The notes beneath the pieces were generated by a model. It searched no databases. It saw nothing but the letters and a program-made list of their open reading frames with translations, and was not told where the DNA came from. 64,000 bases of DNA from Salinisphaera japonica YTM-1 (lineage in GTDB: Bacteria > Pseudomonadota > Gammaproteobacteria > Nevskiales > Salinisphaeraceae), in assembly GCF_003788585.1 (NCBI RefSeq), contig NZ_AYKG01000069.1, positions 27,606 to 91,605 on the forward strand, in the 5' to 3' direction. Below are positions 17,439 to 26,570 of the stretch, piece by piece; the first letter of the stretch is position 1; every line of letters starts with the position of its first letter. A program made the position numbers and the translations under genes.

Positions 17439-18473
17439 ATGGCTAAAAACGACGCTCTCAAAACCGCTTCCGTCCTTGCTTTCGAACGCAAGCTCGACCC
17501 GTCAGATGCCGTGCTGCGGGCCGGTCGCTGGGCCGACCGTGAACAACACGCGCAATGGCTGGCCGTGCCGGTACGAGAAAAGTCCGTGCGCGGCACGATT
17601 TCGAATCGCCTCAAGACCAAGGACCAAGACCCGGCGAAACTCGACGCGGCCATCGAAAATCCCAATCTCCAAACCGTCGACGTCGCGGCCCTGCCGCACG
17701 ATGCCGATACGCTGGCCGTGCATTTCACTCTGCGCGTACTCGCCGGTGCCGGTATTCCTTCGGCCTGCAACAACGCTGACTACCAAGACAAGCTCAAACA
17801 GACCGTCGCCGGCTATGTCAGTGAACACGGCTTTGGCGAGCTGGCACACCGCTATGCCTGCAATCTCGCCAACGGGCGTTTTCTATGGCGCAACCGTCTC
17901 AAGGCCGACGAGATCGAAATCGTCGTCTCGCAAACCAAAGCGGGCAAGGTCGAACAACAATGGACCTTCAACGCCCTGGCGCATTCGCTGCGCGATTTTC
18001 AGGGTAATGAGGAAACGCGTGAACTCGGCCAAGTGATCGACGCTGCCCTGGCAGGCGACGATTATCTCCTGCTCGACGTCGTTGCCTTTGCGCGTATCGG
18101 CGGCGGCCAGGAAGTCTTTCCATCTCAGGAATTGATTCTGGAACGAACCCGCGGCGATAAGAGCAAAACACTCTATTACATCGGCAATAAAGACAACGCC
18201 GCAATCCACTCACAGAAGCTCGGCAACGCCTTGCGCACCATCGATACCTGGTACCCCGCAGCGGACGACGGTGCCGATCTCGGTCCAATCGCGGTCGAAC
18301 CCTATGGCTCGGTGACCACGCAAGGCGCCGCTTATCGCCAGCCAAAGGAGAAGAAGGATTTCTACAACCTGCTGGATCGCTGGCTTTTGAAAGACGAAAC
18401 GCCGTCCGCAGCAAATCAGCATTTCGTCATGGCCACCCTCATCCGTGGCGGCGTATTCGGCGATGCGGGGTAA
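17439..18473 (+). CDS. cas7f: Cas7f (Csy3), backbone subunit of type I-F Cascade
   Basis: 344 residues from ATG 17439, eight bases after AAGGAG (17425-17430), the best ribosome site of the operon, as expected for the subunit needed in about six copies. The Csy3 start ([19 protein letters not shown]) and NGRFLWRNR and VFPSQEL blocks are visible. Each copy covers six crRNA nucleotides and flips out every sixth base, the rule used here to read the mini-CRISPR match. Separated by three bases from cas6f. Confidence 0.96.
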   Translation: MAKNDALKTASVLAFERKLDPSDAVLRAGRWADREQHAQWLAVPVREKSVRGTISNRLKTKDQDPAKLDAAIENPNLQTVDVAALPHDADTLAVHFTLRVLAGAGIPSACNNADYQDKLKQTVAGYVSEHGFGELAHRYACNLANGRFLWRNRLKADEIEIVVSQTKAGKVEQQWTFNALAHSLRDFQGNEETRELGQVIDAALAGDDYLLLDVVAFARIGGGQEVFPSQELILERTRGDKSKTLYYIGNKDNAAIHSQKLGNALRTIDTWYPAADDGADLGPIAVEPYGSVTTQGAAYRQPKEKKDFYNLLDRWLLKDETPSAANQHFVMATLIRGGVFGDAG

Positions 18474-18476
18474 GCA

Positions 18477-19046
18477 ATGGACCACTACATTGACATCCAT
18501 ATACGCCCGGACCCCGACTTTCCCGCGCCCATGCTCATGGGCGCGCTTTACGCCAAGCTGCATCGGGCGCTACACGATCTAGACGCCCAGGACATCGGCA
18601 TCAGCCTGCCCGACCACAAAACCGGCGCACGGGCTCGCACGCCAGGGCAACGGCTTCGGCTGCACAGCACGCAGGATAGGCTGAACACGCTGATGGCCAT
18701 GTCCTGGCTGAACGGCATGCGCGATCATTTGACGGTGGAGGCGGTAAAACCTGTGCCGCCAGACGCCCGGCATCGTACGGTCAGGCGCCGACAGTTCAAT
18801 ACCGGCGGGCCCAGCCGCATACGTCGCTACGCCAAACGTCATGGCGTATCCGAACACCATGCACGAAGCCTTATGGCTGGCCCAGCGGATCGGAAAATCA
18901 CCCTGCCCTTCATCCAGATCGCGAGTCGCTCAACCGGTGAACGCTTTGCCCTGTTCATAGAGCACGGCAACCTGCAGCGCGAACCAGTCGATGGCACATT
19001 CAATCACTACGGCCTCAGCCAGCAGGCCACCATCCCATGGTTCTGA
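18477..19046 (+). CDS. cas6f: Cas6f (Csy4) crRNA endonuclease
   Basis: 189 residues (family about 187). His29 sits exactly where the catalytic histidine of Pseudomonas Csy4 lies (KLH29), with serines in QIASRSTG near residue 150 matching the catalytic serine region, and an arginine-rich helix (RIRRYAKRHG) for hairpin binding. It cuts each repeat at the 3' base of the CTGCC/GGCAG stem, leaving an 8-nt handle. It should also process the mini-CRISPR at 14667-14737, whose stem is kept. Its stop runs into the leader of array 2. Confidence 0.96.
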   Translation: MDHYIDIHIRPDPDFPAPMLMGALYAKLHRALHDLDAQDIGISLPDHKTGARARTPGQRLRLHSTQDRLNTLMAMSWLNGMRDHLTVEAVKPVPPDARHRTVRRRQFNTGGPSRIRRYAKRHGVSEHHARSLMAGPADRKITLPFIQIASRSTGERFALFIEHGNLQREPVDGTFNHYGLSQQATIPWF

Positions 19047-19175
19047 CCCTTTTTTCCGACGGCTATTTACCCGTCGGAAAATCAACAACTTATATAGGCA
19101 CCATAAAAAAGGGTAACTCACCGTGATTCAATCGATTCTCCCTTGGAAACAGGGCGTTAAGAGGATATAGCGCTA
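19046..19175 (+). promoter_or_regulatory. leader of CRISPR array 2 with IHF consensus site
   Basis: AATCAACAACTTA (19080-19092) fits the IHF consensus exactly. ACCCTTTTTT (19046-19055) and AAAAAAGGGT (19105-19114) flank it with spacings of 24 and 12 bases, the same as in leader 1, and 61 bases to the first repeat. A second inverted repeat, TTCCGACGG (19054-19062) / CCGTCGGAA (19071-19079), is specific to this leader. The left arm begins at the last base of the cas6f stop. Confidence 0.8.
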
Positions 19176-21365
19176 GTTCGCTGCCGCGCAGGCAGCTCAG
19201 AAAGACAGCGTCACGATCAACGTCGGCGACACCAGGTTCGCTGCCGCGCAGGCAGCTCAGAAAATACATCGCACCATAGGAACTGTCAATGCCAAGTTCG
19301 CTGCCGCGCAGGCAGCTCAGAAAGTGCGTTGTTCGAGATCAAAGGACGGCACAGCGTTCGCTGCCGCGCAGGCAGCTCAGAAAGTACAGATCCTGATCAT
19401 TCGCGTATGCCGTGAGTTCGCTGCCGCGCAGGCAGCTCAGAAAAACAACACGCGACGCAGCAGCGAGGCATCGGAGTTCGCTGCCGCGCAGGCAGCTCAG
19501 AAATCGATCGCCGTGATCTTGGTGTCGCAGATGATGTTCGCTGCCGCGCAGGCAGCTCAGAAAAACGTGGATATCGAGTCATGAGCAGCATCAACGTTCG
19601 CTGCCGCGCAGGCAGCTCAGAAAACTGATCGTACGGCCGGTGTTTCGGTCCATGCGTTCGCTGCCGCGCAGGCAGCTCAGAAAGAGATCCAGGCAACACA
19701 CCGGACGCGCCTGGAGGTTCGCTGCCGCGCAGGCAGCTCAGAAATGGCATACCGTCCACTGCCCACTGCCGCCAGAGTTCGCTGCCGCGCAGGCAGCTCA
19801 GAAAATAGCGCTACAACGCACGCTCTTGCCCTGCGTGTTCGCTGCCGCGCAGGCAGCTCAGAAAGATCGGGACAGCTTCGTCACCGTCGTGTAAATGTTC
19901 GCTGCCGCGCAGGCAGCTCAGAAAGTCTGGCCGGCTGTTGGGCTCGAAATACTGCGTGTTCGCTGCCGCGCAGGCAGCTCAGAAAGTCCGGCAGCTCGGT
20001 GCTCACGTAGCCGAGGAGTTCGCTGCCGCGCAGGCAGCTCAGAAATTCGTGGCCGACCTTCGCGCCGCTGCGCCGCCGTTCGCTGCCGCGCAGGCAGCTC
20101 AGAAACTTGTGATCGAGCGCTCGGGATCCACGGCCGTGTTCGCTGCCGCGCAGGCAGCTCAGAAAATCCTCGGGCCTCCGGGGCTGGATCAAGGAAAGTT
20201 CGCTGCCGCGCAGGCAGCTCAGAAAAGCTGGGTGAGCAGTTCTGGCCGACGCGCGATGTTCGCTGCCGCGCAGGCAGCTCAGAAAACCACCGCTGCCACC
20301 AGCCGCTGGTTTGCAACGTTCGCTGCCGCGCAGGCAGCTCAGAAAATCGACGAGCCGGGTTTCTTCCCGCCGTCGAAGTTCGCTGCCGCGCAGGCAGCTC
20401 AGAAAAGAACAAGCGCGACGGCCCCATCGGCCCGGCGGTTCGCTGCCGCGCAGGCAGCTCAGAAAGTGGGTGGCTTGCATGGTGGAAGCGCGACAGCGTT
20501 CGCTGCCGCGCAGGCAGCTCAGAAAAGGGCCACGACCTCGCGCGCCAGCCGGTCGATGTTCGCTGCCGCGCAGGCAGCTCAGAAAGGTACGGATTCGCCT
20601 GTATCGCGGTGCCATACGTTCGCTGCCGCGCAGGCAGCTCAGAAAATCCAGCCGGGCCGGGTGCTGGATATGGATCGGTTCGCTGCCGCGCAGGCAGCTC
20701 AGAAAGCTGACAGCCCAAGCGGTGGCTGATCGTGCCCGTTCGCTGCCGCGCAGGCAGCTCAGAAATGTACGAGCTGCAAGGCCGCGACGTAGAGCTAGTT
20801 CGCTGCCGCGCAGGCAGCTCAGAAAATAGCTCGGGCGGAACACATCAACCTTGCAAGGTTCGCTGCCGCGCAGGCAGCTCAGAAAAACACGCACCGGCAT
20901 AAAACGCCTGGCGCCTGGTTCGCTGCCGCGCAGGCAGCTCAGAAAACGAGTCATCCATGTAGCGCTTGTCGCGCTCGGTTCGCTGCCGCGCAGGCAGCTC
21001 AGAAACAGCCGTCTCGTTCGGCGATGTTGGTCATGGCGTTCGCTGCCGCGCAGGCAGCTCAGAAAAGCGGGCGATCGCTCGGATGCTACGCCCGGTCGTT
21101 CGCTGCCGCGCAGGCAGCTCAGAAAGCTTTACGGCTCGCTCGTCGCGGCTCATGGCGGTTCGCTGCCGCGCAGGCAGCTCAGAAATCGATACGGCTCATC
21201 GTGACATCGGCGCCGAGGTTCGCTGCCGCGCAGGCAGCTCAGAAAGGAAAGCTGAAAGCCGAGGGCGTGCGCGCCAGGTTCGCTGCGGCGTAGGTAGTTC
21301 GTAAACCGATGATGTATCGGATGTCGGCCGGCCAGCTATTTACAGTTGCGTACACAGCTTGGAAA
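19176..21365 (+). CRISPR. type I-F CRISPR array 2: 36 repeats plus one decayed repeat
   Basis: 28-bp repeats beginning GTTCGCTGCCGCG and ending CAGGCAGCTCAGAAA, differing from array 1 at positions 14 (loop) and 23 (handle). Repeats start at 19176 to 19656 every 60, 19717 to 19897, then 19958 to 21278; two 33-bp spacers (19684-19716, 19925-19957). The repeat at 21278-21305 has several changes. A further copy at 21338-21365, exactly in register, keeps about 19 of 28 bases, mostly its 3' part. This decay marks the old end, so the leader is at 19046-19175 and reading is rightward. There are 35 normal spacers and one behind the damaged repeat. Confidence 0.98.
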
Positions 21366-21525
21366 TGGAAGGCAGTTACGATAGGCCTAACCGATTTGGG
21401 TGCTGTGCCGCATAAAGCGCGAGGGCGCACTACGCCCTCTCAGGAGAGTCGGCGGTCGCACGGGCAGGTAGAAAATCGTTGCCGTTTATTTCGACCGGGG
21501 TGCGGGCCGCTTGTTGAGGGCCCAA

Positions 21526-21555
21526 AGATTTTAAAGCGGCTGAGTCGCTCAGCCG
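21526..21555 (-). terminator. terminator of the rpiR-type regulator gene
   Basis: CGGCTGAG (21537-21544) and CTCAGCCG (21548-21555) form an eight-pair stem with a three-base loop, overlapping the stop codon of the regulator. On the minus strand it is followed by CTTTAAAATCTTT, so it should end that transcript. The rest of 21366-21525 holds only a small GAGGGCG/CGCCCTC hairpin (21421-21439). Confidence 0.6.
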
Positions 21556-22406
21556 TTGTCCGATTCCGCATCGCCGCGTCCGAGGGCCAGGCCGACGGAG
21601 ACGGTCAGGGCTTGGGCGAGGCACATAGAGGCGGTCAGGGAGCGGAAGTTATGGAGTTCGGCGTCGTGTATTTCCAGGCATACGGTGGCGTGGGCGGCTA
21701 CGGGGCTCAGGGGGCTGTCGGTGAGCACGACGATCGGGACGTTGTGCTCATCGGCGCGACGGATGACGTCGGCGGTTTCTTCGGCGTAGGGATGGAAGGA
21801 CACGGCGAACAGGACGTCGGCGGCGTTCATGCGCACGGCCTGTTGGCCGAGCATGCCGCCCAGGCCGTCGAGCAGAACGGCATCGGCATCGATCTGGCCG
21901 AGTGCGTAGGCCATGTAGGCCACGACGGGAAACGAGCGACGCTGACCGCAGAGGTAGATGCGCTGTGCGCCGGCCAGGCACTGGGCGGCACGCTCGAGTG
22001 TGGCGGGCGCAATGTCTGCAGCCAGGTGTTCGAGTGAGATGCGATTGGCCTGGCAGAACTGGCGCAAGACGCCTTGCGGCGTAACGGACTCGGTGGCGTT
22101 TTCTTCATCGCGGCGCAGGCGGCGCAGGCGCTCGCTGTAGCTGGATGCGCTTTCGGCCAGGCGGGTCTGATACACGCGCTGGAGCTCGGAGAAGCCGGAG
22201 TAGCCGAAGGCTTTGGCGAAACGGATGATGGCCGAGGGCTGTACGCCGGCGCGCTCGGCGATGGTGGCGGTGGTTTCCAGGGCCATGTCGTTGGGGTGGT
22301 CGACGGCGAACTGTGCGATCTGTTGCAGGCGCTTACTGAGATTCTTGTAGTCGGCCAGGATCCGGCGTTGCAGCTCGCCGGGGGTTTCGGGCGCTTGGGT
22401 CTCCAT
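21549..22406 (-). CDS. iolR: RpiR/MurR-family transcription regulator, probable IolR
   Basis: 285 residues. An N-terminal HTH_6 domain (about 15-90; METTATIAERAGVQPSAIIRFAKAFG-like block, here starting LETTATIAERAGVQPS) is followed by a SIS sugar-phosphate-binding domain (about 130-260; IYLCGQRRSFPVV). It stands beside an inositol transporter and catabolic genes, where RpiR-type IolR repressors are known in rhizobia and relatives. Those bind GGAA-N6-TTCC palindromes; related sites (RGAA-N6-TTCY) occur here at 22484, 24161, 36618, 39816 and 40050 and an expanded one at 42303, including one between the -35 and -10 of this gene. It probably represses the iol genes and itself until an inositol-derived sugar phosphate binds. 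Confidence 0.85.
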   Translation of the reverse strand: METQAPETPGELQRRILADYKNLSKRLQQIAQFAVDHPNDMALETTATIAERAGVQPSAIIRFAKAFGYSGFSELQRVYQTRLAESASSYSERLRRLRRDEENATESVTPQGVLRQFCQANRISLEHLAADIAPATLERAAQCLAGAQRIYLCGQRRSFPVVAYMAYALGQIDADAVLLDGLGGMLGQQAVRMNAADVLFAVSFHPYAEETADVIRRADEHNVPIVVLTDSPLSPVAAHATVCLEIHDAELHNFRSLTASMCLAQALTVSVGLALGRGDAESDNG

Positions 22407-22474
22407 CGCGGACGGTACTCATGCGGTTGTCGTCAGCTGCGCGCCGATCATGTCGCCGCGCAGCTCCTGAAATA

Positions 22475-22504
22475 AGTATAGGGCGAATAAAATTTCTATT
22501 CCAA
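22475..22504 (-). promoter_or_regulatory. promoter of the RpiR regulator with internal operator
   Basis: On the minus strand TTGGAA (22504-22499), 18 bases, TATACT (22480-22475). Between them lies AGAAATTTTATTCG (22484-22497), an RGAA-N6-TTCN palindrome of the type found at the other inositol promoters. This arrangement predicts autorepression. Confidence 0.6.
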
Positions 22505-22547
22505 CCAGGGCCGAGCGCCGCGTTGGTGCGGCGCAATTCGGCACGGT

Positions 22548-23963
22548 TCAGGCATAGCGCTTTCGGGCATGGGCTTCGAATTCTTCGAGCGATTGGCCGC
22601 GCGTTTCGGGCACGGTTGTGATCGTGAAGATCAGGCCCACCACGGCAATGCCGGCGAAGATGAAGAACGTGGGCGCGATGCCGATGGTGGCAACAACCGG
22701 CGGGAAGCCGAACGCGACGATCGCGTTCGCCGTCCACAGCACGAACACACAAATGCCCATGGCGAAACTACGAATCTTGAGCGGGAAGATTTCGGAAAGC
22801 ATCAGCCAGACCAGCGGCCCGAGTGTGCCCTGCATGGAGAACACGAAGGCCACCACGAACACCAGCACCACGTAGGGCTTGAACGCGGTATCGGGCATGT
22901 AGGCCGACGACAGGCCGACGAGCACGTGAAACAGCGCGATCAGGAAAAAGCCGCCAATCAGCATGGTACGGCGGTTCAGCTTGTTGATCAGCAGAATGCC
23001 CACGGTGATGCCCAGCACGCTGAACACGCCGTTCAAGGTGTTGGCGATCACCGCGCCGTTGCTTGAGAAACCGGAGTTTTCGAGAAGTTGCGTGCCGTAA
23101 TACATGATGGCGTTAATGCCGGTGAACTGTTGGAACACGCCCAGCGTGGCGCCGATCAGGATCAACCGGCGCACCCAACGCTCGGACAAATCCGATACGC
23201 CGCCGGTTTTTGACTTGCGTTCTTTTTCGAGCAGGGCATCGACCTCGGCCATTTCAGCCTCGGCCCGGTTGGGGGAGCGAATCTGCTTGAGCACGTGCAG
23301 GGCGTCCCCTCGCCGGTTCTGATCTGAGAGCCAGCGCGGGCTTTCTGGTACGCGCAGCATGCCGACCAATAAGGCGAACGCCGGGATCACACCCATGATC
23401 AGCATGTAGCGCCAGACGTCGGGGTCACTTCCCCAGATATTGAGAATCACGGCGTTGATGATGAACGCGCCCAGCTGCCCGGACACGATCATGATCTCGT
23501 TACGGGTGACGATACTGCCGCGTTGCTCGGTGGGCGACATTTCAGCCAGATAGACCGGCACCGTCGTCGAAGCGCCGCCCACGGCCAAGCCAAGTATAAA
23601 GCGAAAAACCGAGAGAATCTGCCAGTTGGACGCCAGCGCCTGGCCGAATGTGCCGACGATGAATATGCCCGAGAGCAGCAGGATCGTCTTGCGCCGGCCG
23701 TGCCGATCCGCCATGCGGCCGATCACTGCGGCACCGATGGCCGCGCCGAACACGAGGATGCTGACGGCAAATCCCTGGGTGAACGGTGTCAAGCCCAGAT
23801 CCTGTTTCATGGGGTCCACGGCGCCGTTGATCACGCCGGTGTCGTAGCCGAACAACAGGCCGCCGAAGGTCGCGATGAAGGCGATCATGCCCAGTTTTCG
23901 GGTATGCACGCCGGCGGCGTTGGGCGGCAGTGTGCTCGATAGTGATGGTTCTGGAGTGCTCAC
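22548..23963 (-). CDS. iolT: sugar porter (MFS), probable myo-inositol transporter
   Basis: 471 residues from GTG 23963, eight bases after GGAGGAGA; longer starts lack a ribosome site. Twelve transmembrane helices with sugar-porter signatures: GGLLFGYDTGVINGA, RMADRHGRRK, PVYLAEMSPTEQRG, QQFTGINAIMYYG and VPETRGQSLEEFE. The QQxTGIN and NGA blocks are typical of IolT-type inositol/H+ symporters. It is transcribed away from a dehydrogenase gene across a 268-bp control region with an RGAA-N6-TTCY palindrome, and next to the regulator gene. Confidence 0.85.
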   Translation of the reverse strand: MSTPEPSLSSTLPPNAAGVHTRKLGMIAFIATFGGLLFGYDTGVINGAVDPMKQDLGLTPFTQGFAVSILVFGAAIGAAVIGRMADRHGRRKTILLLSGIFIVGTFGQALASNWQILSVFRFILGLAVGGASTTVPVYLAEMSPTEQRGSIVTRNEIMIVSGQLGAFIINAVILNIWGSDPDVWRYMLIMGVIPAFALLVGMLRVPESPRWLSDQNRRGDALHVLKQIRSPNRAEAEMAEVDALLEKERKSKTGGVSDLSERWVRRLILIGATLGVFQQFTGINAIMYYGTQLLENSGFSSNGAVIANTLNGVFSVLGITVGILLINKLNRRTMLIGGFFLIALFHVLVGLSSAYMPDTAFKPYVVLVFVVAFVFSMQGTLGPLVWLMLSEIFPLKIRSFAMGICVFVLWTANAIVAFGFPPVVATIGIAPTFFIFAGIAVVGLIFTITTVPETRGQSLEEFEAHARKRYA

Positions 23964-24155
23964 GGATCTCTCCTCCGGAAGGCAACGCACCACCGGCACA
24001 GGCCGGGGCACGATATACCCGGTGACATGCGACGGTGGCTGTGTCTGTTCGTTGAACGGGCCGAGCGCGCGACGTGCGTCCGATACGTTTCTAATCTGAG
24101 CTCGACACTACGATCCGCTTACCAGTCGGTCAATTTTTATATTTCATCCATTAGT

Positions 24156-24174
24156 ATTATAGAATTAATATTCT
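24156..24174. promoter_or_regulatory. operator in the divergent iolT / dehydrogenase control region
   Basis: AGAATTAATATTCT at 24161-24174 is a perfect palindrome matching the RGAA-N6-TTCY type. A perfect TATAAT for the leftward (iolT) transcript lies at 24161-24156, so the operator touches that -10 box. The surrounding 24100-24200 is very AT-rich compared with the genes on either side. Confidence 0.55.
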
Positions 24175-24231
24175 ATTATTTTACTATGACTGTTCCTCTT
24201 TTCTTTGACCCCAAAATCCCGGGAGCACGCC

Positions 24232-25242
24232 ATGAAAAAGCCTCGTATCGGTATTCTGGGCGCTGGCTTCATTGCTGGTGTCCATGCCAACATCCTGGCG
24301 GACGATGACCGCGTTGAACTTGTCGGCGTGGCCGATCTCGTCGAAGACAACGCTGCGCGTCTAGCGACACGAATCGGCCACGCGCAAACCGGTTCATCGC
24401 TAGAAGATTTGTTCCGGATGGATGTAGATACAATCTATGTCACGACGCCGAACACACGGCATGTGGATCCAGTCGTCGCCGCGCTTGAACAAGGTTTCAA
24501 CGTTTTCTGTGAAAAACCCATGGCCACCGATCTTGTCGGCGGCGACCGTGTTCTGGCTGCCGCACGCGATTCGGCCGGCGTCTATAACCTCGGCATGAAC
24601 CGGCGTTACGCGTGGACACACGACAAGCTCAAGCAGCTCATCGACGACCGCCAGCTAGCACCAACAAGTGCCCAGTTCAAGCTCAACCGCGGCGAACTGC
24701 TGCGCCCGGCCTGGACGGCCGACCCAGCTCAAACCGGAGGCTTTCTCTACGAAACGACGATCCACCAAATCGATCTGTTGCGGTATCTGCTTGGCCCGAT
24801 TGCCACCCTGCGCTGTGCGGCTCGACAGACAATTTCAAGCACCGAGTTCGATGATTTCTCGATGCTGTTCACGTTTGTTTCTGGCGCAACGGCCACGCTG
24901 AGTTCTTGCGCGCATTCGGGCTGGAGTTTTCCCTTCGAACGGGTCGAGATCTATGGACGCTACGCTACGGCCATGACCGAGGAGCTGGAGCGTGTGCGCT
25001 ATGCACTGAATCTCGACGACACGGTGCACACCGAGGACTACACCCATATCGGCTTTGCCGATAAAGGCGGCTACGCAAAAGAAAACCGTCTGTTTGTCGA
25101 TGCTTTGGTCAACGGTAGCGCGCCGCCGGTCGATGCCGAGGACGCGGCCGCACTCAACCTGTTGCTGGCCTGTATCTACGAAAGCGCGAACAACAACCAG
25201 GAGATCGACTTCGCGGCACGTCGCCGTGAACACATCGGCTGA
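24232..25242 (+). CDS. Gfo/Idh/MocA-family oxidoreductase
   Basis: 336 residues from ATG 24232. Rossmann start GILGAGFIAGVHANIL, then CEKPM (the lysine of the conserved EKP active-site motif) near residue 92, and a C-terminal substrate domain with GGFLYETTIHQIDLLRYL, whose histidine is catalytic in the family. It should oxidise a cyclitol or sugar with NAD(P). Divergent from the inositol transporter and sharing its operator region, so probably co-induced. The substrate may be an inositol isomer. Confidence 0.85.
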   Translation: MKKPRIGILGAGFIAGVHANILADDDRVELVGVADLVEDNAARLATRIGHAQTGSSLEDLFRMDVDTIYVTTPNTRHVDPVVAALEQGFNVFCEKPMATDLVGGDRVLAAARDSAGVYNLGMNRRYAWTHDKLKQLIDDRQLAPTSAQFKLNRGELLRPAWTADPAQTGGFLYETTIHQIDLLRYLLGPIATLRCAARQTISSTEFDDFSMLFTFVSGATATLSSCAHSGWSFPFERVEIYGRYATAMTEELERVRYALNLDDTVHTEDYTHIGFADKGGYAKENRLFVDALVNGSAPPVDAEDAAALNLLLACIYESANNNQEIDFAARRREHIG

Positions 25243-25410
25243 TGGACAAATAGCGCGAGACTTACCCGTGGAATAGACCGCGCCGCGCTATCTGCCTTGC
25301 TTTTATGGCCCGGCCGAATAGATCAGCAACGATGGACCCGATCGTAGTGCGACATGCGGGTATCGCGGGATATAACGGCACGCCGCGCCCAGCCGACTCT
25401 CGTGTGCCGA

Positions 25411-26544
25411 TCAATCCTCGGCCACGTTCACCCAATGCCCGGCCCGGGCTGAATCGAGCGCCGCATCGATCACGCGGTGTACGGCGAGCGCATCGCTGAA
25501 GTTGGGCCACGCCTTCGGGCAGTGGCCGGTGCTCGCGGCGATGAAATCGCGCATTTGTATCGTAACCATGTCGTTGTAACCGGTGCCATGGCCAGGTGCC
25601 GGACAGAAGTCCCCGTAGTCCCGGTGGCTCGGCCCGATCGGGATACGTCGAAAGCCGGTCACACGGGCATCGTCGGTATGCGCATAGAGCTGTAACTCGC
25701 TCAAGCGCTCCTGGTCGAAAATGATCGTGCCCTTGGTGCCGACGATCTCATAAGACAGGCCCATCTTGTGCCCGGTGGCCACGCGCGAGACGTGCAGCGA
25801 CGCGCTCACGCCGCGGACGAACCGGAGCAACAGATCGGCCTGGTCATCGTTTTCGACCGGCACGCGCTGGCCGGTATTGTCGTCGGGCCGCTCGCGATGA
25901 ATGACCCGTGTCTCGGCCATGACCTCCGCAATCGGGCCGAGCAGCCAGTGCGCCATGCCGATGGCGTGCGAGCCCAGATCACCGAGCGCTCCGGCCTTGC
26001 CGGCCTCGGCGGCCCGCATGCGCCAGTCCACCGGCAAACCCGGATCCGCCAAAAAATCCTCCACGTGGACAATGCGTGCCGAGACGATCTCTCCAAGCGT
26101 GCCGTCGGCAATCAAATCCCGAGCGAGCTGGGAGGCCGGATTCTTGGGATAGTTGAGCCCGACCATGCAGGCTAAACCGGTTTGTTCCGCAGCGTCGCGC
26201 ATTTCGATGGCTTCTGCCGTATGGCTGGCCAACGGCTTTTCGCACAAGACGTGCTTACCGTGTTCAAGTGCCGCCAACACCATTTCACGGTGCGGCAACG
26301 GGGCTGCAACGATCACGGCATCGATGGCCGAGTCAGAGACAAGCTCGCGCCAATCGCCGGTATATCGAGCAAAGCCCAGCCGTGCCGCGGCCCGCTCGGC
26401 TGATTCGACCGAACTGGTGGCTATCATATCGGCGACGGGCCGGGTATCGAGCCCGAAAACAGCCCCCACAGCATGCAATGCAAGGGTATGCGTCTTTCCC
26501 ATAAATCCGGCGCCGATGACACCGACGCGCCATGTCTTGTCCAT
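25411..26544 (-). CDS. Gfo/Idh/MocA-family oxidoreductase
   Basis: 377 residues from ATG 26544 with a GGGAG ribosome site. Nucleotide-binding start GVIGAGFMGKTH, CEKPL motif, and ALGDLGSHAIGMAHWLLGPI in the substrate domain. Its length and the long C-terminal half place it in the larger Gfo/Idh subgroup found in inositol and rare-sugar loci. It follows the next dehydrogenase by 26 bases on the same strand, so the two are co-transcribed. The 168 bases between it and the convergent gene at 25242 hold no gene, only an ATAGCGCG/CGCGCTAT inverted repeat. Confidence 0.85.
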   Translation of the reverse strand: MDKTWRVGVIGAGFMGKTHTLALHAVGAVFGLDTRPVADMIATSSVESAERAAARLGFARYTGDWRELVSDSAIDAVIVAAPLPHREMVLAALEHGKHVLCEKPLASHTAEAIEMRDAAEQTGLACMVGLNYPKNPASQLARDLIADGTLGEIVSARIVHVEDFLADPGLPVDWRMRAAEAGKAGALGDLGSHAIGMAHWLLGPIAEVMAETRVIHRERPDDNTGQRVPVENDDQADLLLRFVRGVSASLHVSRVATGHKMGLSYEIVGTKGTIIFDQERLSELQLYAHTDDARVTGFRRIPIGPSHRDYGDFCPAPGHGTGYNDMVTIQMRDFIAASTGHCPKAWPNFSDALAVHRVIDAALDSARAGHWVNVAED

Positions 26545-26570
26545 CGATAATCTCCCGGTCGTTCGTCGGG

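Noticed and set aside
19054..19079. TTCCGACGG/CCGTCGGAA hairpin as a cas6f terminator
   Set aside because: T bases precede and A bases follow the stem, the reverse of a terminator; treated as part of the leader.
19324..21304. Long open frames inside CRISPR array 2, up to 357 residues
   Set aside because: Same artefact: a 60-bp period is divisible by three and the repeat lacks stops in several frames.
21398..21425. A further in-register repeat after 21365
   Set aside because: Only about 13 of 28 bases agree, too few to claim without comparison to relatives.
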